64,000 bases of DNA, taken from Glaciihabitans arcticus (GTDB lineage: Bacteria > Actinomycetota > Actinomycetes > Actinomycetales > Microbacteriaceae). The stretch covers positions 1,488,001 through 1,552,000 of the forward strand of contig NZ_SISG01000001.1 of the NCBI RefSeq assembly GCF_004310685.1. The letters are read 5' to 3'. A program made the position numbers and the translations under genes. The notes under the pieces were generated by a model. That model saw only the letters and a list, made by a program, of their open reading frames with translations, was not told where the DNA came from and ran no database searches. Numbering within the stretch: the first letter of the stretch is position 1; every line of letters begins with the position of its first letter. Shown here one piece after another: positions 54,905 through 63,800 of the stretch.

Positions 54905-55168
54905 ATGTCCGCCAGTCCCGTTCCCGACGCCGAGTGGGCAGCGTATGCATCCGCTCTGGGGCAAAGGCTGCACCGGATTCGGATTGAACGTGGCCTGAGT
55001 CAGGAAGACCTCGCCTACGCTGCGGGTCTCAGCAGATACACCTATCAAAAATTCGAAAAGGGCGAATCACGCCCGGGTTCGCCGGCAAATCCATCACTGC
55101 GGAACATACTTGCTATCGCCTCGGTGCTCGACGTCGACCTCGTCGTCCTGACGCAAACAACAGGCTAG
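54905..55168 (+). CDS. XRE-family HTH protein
   Basis: An 87-residue XRE regulator: LGQRLHRIRIERGLSQEDLAYAAGLSRYTYQKFEKGES holds the HTH (helices 2-3 around SQEDLAYAAGLSRYTYQKF), followed by NILAIASVLDVDLVVL as the fifth helix. No effector domain. Its target cannot be read; it may control nearby mobile or toxin genes. Convergent to the SHOCT remnant. Confidence 0.8.
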   Translation: MSASPVPDAEWAAYASALGQRLHRIRIERGLSQEDLAYAAGLSRYTYQKFEKGESRPGSPANPSLRNILAIASVLDVDLVVLTQTTG

Positions 55169-55285
55169 AGACCCGGTGCCACATTCGTCGTAACGGAATA
55201 GGTGCCACGCATGGAGCACTCGACACTGCGAAGGCGGCGGTATTCGCGGTTGATGTCCCGCTGTGGCCGTAGTCGCTTGGCGTCA

Positions 55286-55462
55286 TCACATATTTGCGAG
55301 CGACGGGATCTTTTGAGCTTGAAACTCGGCTTCGCTCAGGATTCCCTTGTCCCGGAGACCGGCAAGTCGTTGAATGTGCTCGATCGGATCGGGGACGGCC
55401 GAAATGGCGACGGCAGAAGGTGCTTTCTTGAGTCCCGAAGGGTCGACGCTCCTGTTGCCATT
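55286..55462 (-). pseudogene. SHOCT-domain remnant
   Basis: After a TGA at 55463-55465 the frame reads on to IEHIQRLAGLRDKGILSEAEF, then QAQKI and a stop, the short C-terminal helix pair of SHOCT proteins. No start codon exists in this 58-codon frame, so the rest of the gene has been lost. Confidence 0.65.
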
Positions 55463-55500
55463 TCATTGCGGATAGCAGTCATAGGACGTTGAGTTACGCG

Positions 55501-56013
55501 TCATGGCAGATCTAGGAGCGAATACTGGGTCGCCAGGAATTCCGACTCCCAGTTCGCAAGACCCTCAGCGATGGTCGCCTGGTCGACTGATGTGAAATCT
55601 GGGGGCGCGCCGTCCATGCCGGGCACATCGCCGGATACAAACAGAACGTTCGACCCGCCAATCTCCATCTGTCCCGGGCCGGTCCAGTTGATCGGGATAT
55701 CCGCGCTCCAGACGTCTGTGATGCGAGGAAGCCACTCGACGATGGTCATCTGTTGAGGCACTGGTTCCCGATGTCCCCGAGTTGCAAACAGAAGCGCGCC
55801 GGACACCGTTAATATCGCCGTGTTGCCCTCCACACCAACCGCGAAACGGCAGTCGAGAAGCACCGATGCTATCGACCGCAAGAAATCAATCCGCGCGGCG
55901 ATCGGATACGCCTCGACCAGCAGTCCCTCGGTCAGCAAGGGGTCTTCTGCGGCCGATAGCACCTGCACCGTCGAGAGGGCGGAGGAATACCTGTCGAAAT
56001 GGCCAACGTTCAT
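55501..56013 (-). CDS. Hypothetical protein
   Basis: A 170-residue cytosolic protein (FDRYSSALSTVQVLSAAEDP, LLDCRFAVGVEGNTAILTVSGALLF, PPDFTSVDQATIAEGLANWESEFL). Acidic and with a WESEF-type tail, it resembles an immunity protein, but no family is recognised. It lies 12 bp from the next gene. Confidence 0.55.
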   Translation of the reverse strand: MNVGHFDRYSSALSTVQVLSAAEDPLLTEGLLVEAYPIAARIDFLRSIASVLLDCRFAVGVEGNTAILTVSGALLFATRGHREPVPQQMTIVEWLPRITDVWSADIPINWTGPGQMEIGGSNVLFVSGDVPGMDGAPPDFTSVDQATIAEGLANWESEFLATQYSLLDLP

Positions 56014-56024
56014 TCTGCGAAACC

Positions 56025-56612
56025 TCAGTGCCAGACGGGATCAGATCGTGACACAGTTCTCCCGGTTTCAGAGCTGATGGTCTGCCCACCGGTGTTCGAG
56101 TATGAAGCATAACCGTTTGGCTGCGGGTGTGGGCCCTTGAGGACTGGGTACATGATCCGAACGCTTGTCACGTTGGGGGCAGACCGTTTCCTCCGGACAT
56201 CTGCAAAAATTCGTCCCTTATGATCCGTTGCCGGTGGCTCAAGCGCTGTCAATTTCGGTGCCCGATTTGCTTCCTGAGCCGCCGGATCTTCGATTGCGAT
56301 AGGGACGTCGCCGGGCTCGGCTTGATCTTCCTTAGTCGAAGCGATCCAGGCTTCGAAGTTTTCGAGCAGCCGGCGCGCACCGTCTTTTGACTCGCTGTCT
56401 AAATGGTCCTCTGCCAGAGAATGTTCGAGGACCTTCACTAGGAGTTCCACAGCCATAAGGTCGAATCCGCGAACCATGAAGACTTTGGGATCGCTCAACA
56501 CAACACCAAAAGGGGCCACGGGGAACAGAAGTTTGCGGACCTCTTGCGCACCCTCGAAAGTAAGCCCAGGGACATCTATTGCCCAGTGATCTTCTGCTCA
56601 GTGAGAGCTCAT
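56025..56612 (-). pseudogene. Hypothetical gene with nonsense codon at position 5
   Basis: ATG 56612 follows AGGAG by 8 nt, but its fifth codon is TGA (56598-56600); after it the frame stays open and protein-like (HWAIDVPGLTFEGAQEV and onwards). A downstream GTG at 56519 would yield only part of the domain (164 residues). Acidic, cytosolic, unidentified; the conserved DVPGLTF segment suggests a once-functional gene now broken or mis-started. Confidence 0.6.
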
Positions 56613-56810
56613 GGCGCCATCTCCTGAGGCAGTGCATCGAGTGTTTGTTCGCGAGCCGATCATAGGCCGCGTCCGCTCCAGTGTCATAGCACATTCGCGA
56701 GACATATTTTCAGGTCCCCGCTCTCCAACCAGCTAGCCACCTACTTCGAATCCGGCGGACCTTCCCCGCCGAGTCCTTTGGTCGCGCTTCTCGAACGCCG
56801 CTCGCAACCC

Positions 56811-57070
56811 TTATTGTGCATCGTCCACCGACCAGAAGGGATGATCCGTTGTCGTGGTGATCGTTTCGCCAGCGACTATCAGGTCTACGAGGACGTCTTC
56901 GTGGACGAACACTTCTCGAACTGGCTCGGCCGACTGCTCGCCGGTTTCGGCGTCTGAAGCCCCGACCATGTCTCCTGGCGCGATTGCGCTGATCTTCTTT
57001 TCGCTGCCGTCAGCTATTAGGACGAGTGTTGCCCCAGAGATAGAAGAGACTTCTGTTGTGCTCCTATGAG
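56811..57070 (-). pseudogene. Orphan Hint-domain fragment
   Basis: This frame reads SGATLVLIADGSEKKISAIA, then GDMVGASDAETGEQ, then DVLVDLIVAGETITTTTDHPFWS, aligning with the Hint domain of the RHS gene (TGATTVLMADASAKAISDV and VVDLEIDGEIISTTEDHPFW). It lacks the N-terminal Cys context, a start codon and the C-terminal VHN, and ends at TAA 56811, so it is a remnant of an exchanged cassette. Confidence 0.8.
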
Positions 57071-57073
57071 CGA

Positions 57074-57388
57074 TCAGCCTCGAATAGTTAGGTAGCCCGC
57101 GAGTTCAGCGGCTTCGCTAGCGGCTTCGAGAACCATTTGCCCACTAGCGCGCTCGCGATCACCCATTTCAGGGCTATTTAGAGCGCGCGGAAAGTCTTCA
57201 ATCCAGGCGTCTAGTTGTTGGGTATTCAACATCGCATCCTGATACGGCCCAATGAATTCCACATATCTCACGCCAAGCCTTCCGGCTATTCGGCAGAATC
57301 GCAGGAAGGGCTCGTCGATCGGTTCTTCGTACTCTCGTACTACCTCGTGGAGTTGATTCTCGATCTCAATCCGCAATAGCACCGCCAT
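57074..57388 (-). CDS. Hypothetical immunity-like protein
   Basis: A 104-residue acidic helical protein (IEIENQLHEVVREYEEPIDE, YVEFIGPYQDAMLNTQQLDAWIEDF). ATG 57388 directly follows the stop of the toxin-tail remnant (TGA then ATG), the usual layout of an immunity gene behind its toxin. Family unknown. Confidence 0.6.
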   Translation of the reverse strand: MAVLLRIEIENQLHEVVREYEEPIDEPFLRFCRIAGRLGVRYVEFIGPYQDAMLNTQQLDAWIEDFPRALNSPEMGDRERASGQMVLEAASEAAELAGYLTIRG

Positions 57389-57602
57389 TCAGTATCCCCT
57401 CGGAAGGCCTGGGTGCATTATAACCACTCGTCCGCTTGGTCTGGTGATCACGGTCATCAGTGTTGTGCGCGCGCCCGAGAGATCTGTCTCGATCTCATTC
57501 GGCAGCGTGCATATTCGTTGACAGTTCCCGTTTTTCATAGTCCATATCGAGGAATCCATCGTCGTCGAGGACCATCGCCGGGGTGCTTCCTCGCTGCGCT
57601 TT
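57389..57602 (-). pseudogene. Frameshifted toxin C-terminal remnant
   Basis: One frame reads VLDDDGFLDMDYEKRELSTN to a stop, and another carries on as LPNEIETDLSGARTTLMTV with the tail RPSGRVVIMHPG. Together they look like one beta-rich toxin tail broken by a frameshift. It directly precedes the 57074-57388 immunity-like gene and follows the RHS immunity gene, as expected of a displaced cassette. Confidence 0.45.
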
Positions 57603-57603
57603 T

Positions 57604-57840
57604 CTAATCTGAGGGATCCCGGATACGTCCCCGCGCGGCCTCGATCAGTGCCGCGTAGTTGCTGTCCAGGGGCGCCGTCAATATCGACTCCAGAGATGCC
57701 TCTAGATCCCATAGCACTCGCTGCTCGGCTTGGTCATTGAACGGGGCTGGGTGCGCTTGCTCGGTCGTCCGCGCCAGCCAGTCGAGCAATACTAAAGCTT
57801 CGTCTGCAGAGAGCACTATCTCGACGTTATTATCCTCCAC
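57604..57840 (-). CDS. Putative immunity protein of the RHS/colicin-D toxin
   Basis: A 78-residue acidic helical protein (MEDNNVEIVLSADEALVLLD, WLARTTEQAHP). GTG 57840 overlaps the RHS stop by 11 nt, the classic toxin-immunity arrangement. Size and helical content fit ImmD-like proteins, which block colicin D by covering its tRNA-binding face, but the similarity is not certain from sequence alone. Confidence 0.65.
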   Translation of the reverse strand: MEDNNVEIVLSADEALVLLDWLARTTEQAHPAPFNDQAEQRVLWDLEASLESILTAPLDSNYAALIEAARGRIRDPSD

Positions 57841-60800
57841 CGAGTCCTCCGTGCTTTAGAACATTGGCCAGTTGACCGGGACTGAGGCGCCAACCTGAAA
57901 TGAAAGCTCCACCCCGCGTCACGACATTCAATCCTGACGCCGGGTCTAGGTAATGAATCACTGGTTGGTTGCGATAGGTTCCAACAATTGCTCGGGTGCC
58001 GCTCGAATTGATGTGTTGATTCAGTGCGGCACTAAATTGTCCCGCATTCGTGGAGTTGTAATTGCCCTCAACTCCAAAATCGGCAGCATGCTTGAACTTG
58101 GACTGCAACTGCGCTCGCGTCTGAAGCAACACAGTACATGTGTTATGAACCAGGACTCGCGACTCACCAACGTGATAAGTGTGAATTCCTTCGATAGACA
58201 GGTTGAAAGCCAACGCCCGGCGACTTCCGGTGCCCCTTAGGCCGTCGACACGCAACGCGGCTCCATCAGCGTTCAGCACAAGCTCGCCAATTGCCAGGTC
58301 ATCTGCTCGTTCGAAACGCTGATCAGTAACGCTCCAGAACGGATGATCCTCTGTTGTGGAGATGATTTCTCCATCTATTTCGAGGTCTACAACGTTGTCG
58401 ACATGGGAGTAGACAGCAATCACCGCCTTGGCCTCCTGCTCCCCGCTTTCTGGATCCGATGCGACAACCAAGTCACCGACCTTGACGTCGGAGATCGCTT
58501 TGGCTGATGCGTCTGCCATCAGTACAGTGGTCGCTCCAGTAAACGAGCAAGCCCCAGCTGCCGTCTTGGCTCCGTTTGAAGCGGCCGCACCCGCCCCCGA
58601 ACTAGACCCGGAAGCCGCTGGTTTAGAGCCGCTTCGAACGGTTGAGGAGAACGCAGAGCCAACTTTTGACATCACGGTTTTGGCCGCGGAAGTCAGGGCT
58701 GCCTTCGCGGCCATTCCCGCCGGTGAAGCCATAGCTGTCCTGACGACTGCCCCGAGTACCGCCCCTGCACCGCCGGTAAGACCTCCGATGGCGCCTCCCA
58801 CAACTGTGTCTCGAGCGAGGTTGCTCCAACTAAACTTTTCCGTCTTACTGACCTGGGTTTTCCACAAGCTGGTCACGGCACTGCCAGCCGCTCCCGCAGC
58901 CACGGCACATCCGATGGCGCCGGCGCCCAGGGTCCCTCCCGTGCAGACGGCGAACACCGCCACCCCGACAATGCCTCCGACGATCTCGGCTTGATACTTC
59001 TTGACGAAGGACTTGGTGGCACCCCATGCATGCTTCAAGCCCTTGCCCACTCCTCCCCAGAAGCTATTCCACGATTCCCCGGTGGGATCCGCCCAGGTCA
59101 TGGGATTATTGCCGGAGTAGACGTAGGCATTGAATTGTGCCGGGAGTGCAGGATCCAGCAGGGGGTCGACGCTGATGAAGCGACCTACGGTTTGGTCATA
59201 GAAGCGAGCGCCTAGGAGGGACAACCCAGAACCAGCATCCATCACAGCGCCCAAGAATCGCCGGTCGCCCACGGCACCCACATCCGAGTTGCCGCGGACT
59301 GCACCGAAGGGGTCGGAGTAGACGCGTGTGATGCTCGACGCTGTCCAATGGGTGTTGGGCACCATCGCCACGACTGATCCATGATTGTCCGACATTAGAG
59401 ATGTCACCGCCCCCAGACCTGAGCCGTTTCGTACGGCAACGGTTGATCCTGCGAACGAGTAGTACCTCGACGCTGAGACGTCGTCACCGTTGATGACGAG
59501 TTCTTGGCCGCCGGGCAAGTAAACGGTCAGGCCGGCACCGTCGCGTCGGATAAGCCGGTCACCTGAAGCGTCGTAGAGATTGCTGTCTTCCCCTGCTCCA
59601 GTGAGCTCGCCTTCAGCGTCCCAGGCGAATGGCTCGGTCTGTCCATCGATGATCTTGGCGACACGGTTGCCTGCAGCGTCGTATTGGAATCCGGTCGACT
59701 GTGTTGATCCGTTGGCCGTTTCCGTCATGCTGGTGAGCTGGTGAGGACCAGCGCCATTTGAGCCATGAGTGTAGGCAGTTGCCTTGGTGGCCGAACCAGC
59801 GACGGCGTGCTCCATCATGGAGGTACGGTTTCCCATGACGTCGTAGGTGTAGTAGGTCCAGAATGGGGCCACTCCACCGACGTTTGCAGTTTCTACCGAT
59901 GCTTGAGAATCGTTGCAATTGCCCTCACCTGCGGTCCATGCAGTCTTGAGGCGACGCAGTTCGTCGTATCTGAAGCATTGGTTGTCCTGGTGCGCTTGGT
60001 TGTCGAGGCCCGTGGCGGTGGGCTGGTCTTGCGCGCTGGTCACGTTGCCGGCGTTGTCGTATTTGTATTTGATATCGACGGCTTTACGTTCGAATCCTTC
60101 TCGCTCCAGAGTGAGGGCGCTGAGTCTGTTTGTTCCTTCTTCGTAGTCTGTGGTCAAGTACGTCCCGTATGTGTTGCCGAGGTCGGCGAATGTGGGTCGT
60201 CCCTTGTCATCGAAGAGGCTGCGTGCGACGTAGGTGCCCCAGCCGAAGCCGCCGCTCATCCAGGCTGGCATCGACGCTGTGTCGAAGCTGGTTGTAACGA
60301 TCTCACGACCCAGAACAGTGCCGCCATTTGCGGACTTCACAGCGGGCAGACTGATCGACTTGACCTGTCCATCCGGCGTGTAGGTGTATGCGGTGGTGAA
60401 ACTTGGCGCCTCAGTTGCGGGTGCGGTGGCCAGCGCATCGAATTCTGGAATGTCGGGCAGTGTGACAGTCGTGGAGAGAGGACGGTAGGCCGTGTCATAG
60501 CTGGGCACCGACGTTGCGTACGCATTTCCAGCATCAAACCTTGTAGCGGACGCGAGTTGGCCGAGTACCGCTGCGCCCTGGGACTGCGCATCCGGGCCGG
60601 GGAATCGCGCGGTGTCGTAGGCCCACGCTGCGCGCAAGCCGCCCGATGCGCTGTCGTCGCGCAATTCCGTCGTCCGACCCAGAGAGTCGTACTTGTAGAA
60701 AAGGGTTTCGCCGGCCCCGTTTGTCCGCGTGACCACCTTATCCGCCACGTCATAGGTAGTTGTTGATGTTCCAGCGTCGGGGTCGGTCGCGCTGATCTGA

Positions 60801-63800
60801 CGCCCGCCCTTGTCGTAGGCGTACGTCCAGAGATTGTTCGCAACGTCCCGCATTTGTGTCCGCTGGCCGGCGACGTCGTAGGTGTACCTCGTTGACTGAT
60901 GAGGCAGCGACCGCACTGCTGACACAGTAACGGCGGGGCTCGTCGCGCTCGAGTTGCGCAGGTATTCGCGCAACTCAACAACACGACCACGCGCGTTGGA
61001 GATGGTCGCCTGAGGAACGCCGCCCAGAGGTGGCACCTGAATGGTGGTTGCCCCGTCATACGCCGTGATGGTGCGCCACTTTTCGTTGGAGGGGTTAGAT
61101 TCCGTGCCGACCCAGAAGACCTGGTCAGTCACCCGTCCAGCACTGTCATATTCGTAAGTGGTTAGCGAGGGGGGTACAGCTATCGGGACGATGGCGGTAT
61201 CTGTTGGCGCTCCCGTAGCTTTCCAGATTCCAGTTTCTTTGGCGACGTTGCCCGCGGAGTCGTAGTAAACATGTGCCACATTTCGGCCGCGGGCGTTTGC
61301 GTCAGCGTTGTCTTGGTTCCCTGCGTCCAGGCTCTCACTCTGAGTCTGGAATGGGCGCAGCAGTCCGTCGTAGAGCGAGACGCTAACGTGCTGCGTCGTC
61401 CCATCAGCTCCGAGCGTTCTGGTGGTGACGGAGTTTAGACCGTTCGCTCGAACCTTGTACTCGTACTGCACCGATGGTTTCGCGTTGGGCGAGTTCGATT
61501 GGTGCTGCGGATACGTCGCGGTAAGTAGCCGCCCCAACGCGTCGTAGGTTCCTGAGGTGACCAGGCCGTTCAGGTCGGTCGTGGAAAGCACCAACCCCGT
61601 TTGAGGGTTGAAGGTTGTGGTGGACGTGAAACCGGCTAGGGGGCCTGTCTCATCCGGGTCCGGTGTAGTCGAGGTCATCGACGCTAGTAAACCTCCCGAA
61701 GAGTGGGCATAGGCCACCGTGGACTTGCGTCCTTCGGCGTCTTCAACTTCGAGAGGGCGTCCGCGAGCGTCGTAGCTAAGAGTGGTTTGAACCGGAATGT
61801 ATCCGACACCATCCGTGGGGTCGATGCGCTGCGCGACCAGAGTGAGGCCAGTCTCGCTATAGGTGGCAGTGTCGCTCGAGATTAGGTCGGCGGGAAGTTG
61901 AGGTGTAACACCGCAGGTCTTGGCAACGACATCGGTTCGAGCGGGCAAGCTCACCAGATACTTAGACGCGAGAGGGCTGCCGGCTCCTTCGTGAGCGTAG
62001 GTGATCGTTGTGCAGATGTCGTCAGATGTCGGCGTGGCATCACCGTCGTCGCTAACCTCGACCGGCTGAGAATACGAGTTGAACTTGGTGGATGTCTTGG
62101 TGCTGTGCTCAAGGGTGCCTGCAGCATCGAAGGTGAATCCATAGGTCGTCGAGGAGGCCGCACGGAACGCCCGCAGAAGGTCAGAGTCTTTCGCAACTTC
62201 CACCGGCGCATCATTTTTCGTGACCGTCCGAGAAATGGCGATGCCATCGTTGAATTCGACGACTTCGAAGACCTGGCCTTGGAAACGTTGATGGTCATTG
62301 GCCGTGATGGGGCCGGTACCGGGACCACTGGTAAGTGTGGTTCCGAGTCCGCGGTAGTAGCTGCTGCGAGTGGTGGAGCTCTCGTCCCCGGATCCAAGGA
62401 TGGTGGTGACATTTGCAAATCCTCGGAAGTCCGAATATGTGACTTCCTTGGGCTTCACCATGGCCCCGGTGGGCTTCCTCCACGCCGCGCCGCCACCATA
62501 CTCGTAGGTTGTTAACTTCTCGAGGGAGCCGGTGATGAGTTCGCCGGCTGCGCCCCCGGTCGGGGGCGCGCCTGATTCGACGGTTGTATCGACAACGTAT
62601 TTGTGGAAGTAGTCGGTAACGGGGATTTCGTTGTCGTTCGGGTAGTACCTGACGGGGTAGCAGAGCCGGTCGTTGTTCTGCGGCAGTACTTCATTCGTTT
62701 TGGGGTTGTCGGTCGCGGTGCAGTCGGTCTTGTAATTGACATTCACCGAACCGCCGGATTCCGTGCGGATGCTTGTCACACGTGGTCGCACCAGCGGGGG
62801 CTGGCCGTCCGTTCCCGAGTCCACCCGGTTGGGGAGGAAGGTGTAGCTGAACTCGTTGGCCGGCAGCGACAAGTCGTCCGTGAGGGTAGCGGTGCCAGCG
62901 TGCCCCGTCTGGATGATGGCTTTCGTCTTGAGCATCACGCCGGTGGCTTGGGCAATCCCGCCACTGTCGCCTTGCCCCACGAACTCTTGCTGGATCGTCC
63001 AGGAATCGACCGGCTGATAGGCCGAATCGCCGTAGGTAGAGGTGCTGATCTTCGCGAGACGGTAGCGATCGAAGAACGCCGGGGAGAAGTTCGTGCACGG
63101 GTCAGTCGAGTTGCAGATTTGATCGATCGGAGTATCCGGCCACTTGTGCGACTCGGTGTCCGTTTGACCTGATGTGCAGAAAGAATCGGGGTCGTTGATG
63201 TTGGTGATGCACCGCGGCAATGACGTGAAGGTGACTCTTGCGGGGGCTTCAACGGTGGCAGCGTCGTCGGTGCGGGTTCCGTAGTCAATGCGGGTGAGGC
63301 GTCCGCCGGAGACATAGGAAACGGTGTCAAGGTTGTCGTCGGGTCCGTCGAAGGTGTTGTGGGACGGGTCGTAAACGTACTCGTTGGTTTCTTTTGCGTA
63401 GTGGTACGTCATGGTGTTGCCGAGAGGGTCGAGCACGTATTCAAGGTTCCAGCGCCACACTTGGGTGCAGCGGGAGTCTTTGAACCCGCCGTCGGCCGTC
63501 GGGTGGTAGCAGGCTTCGGTCGAGTTGTTCCCATACACAGGGACGGTCCAGGCCGAGTTCAGCGCTTCGGAACTGGCGGAAACCTTTCCTCGTCCGAAGA
63601 AGTATTGGATTCCGTCCGTTGTGGTGACTTTCCAATATTCGTTCTTCTGACCACCGTTCCATGAGCCCGTCAGCTTCTCGACGCGGGAGCCGTCATCGCT
63701 CTTTGACTTCCAGAAGCCGGCGTCGTCCTGAATAAGCTCAACCGCTGATCCGTTGAACATCAGCGTTGCGTTTTTGGGCCCCCAGCACAGATCACCGCTG

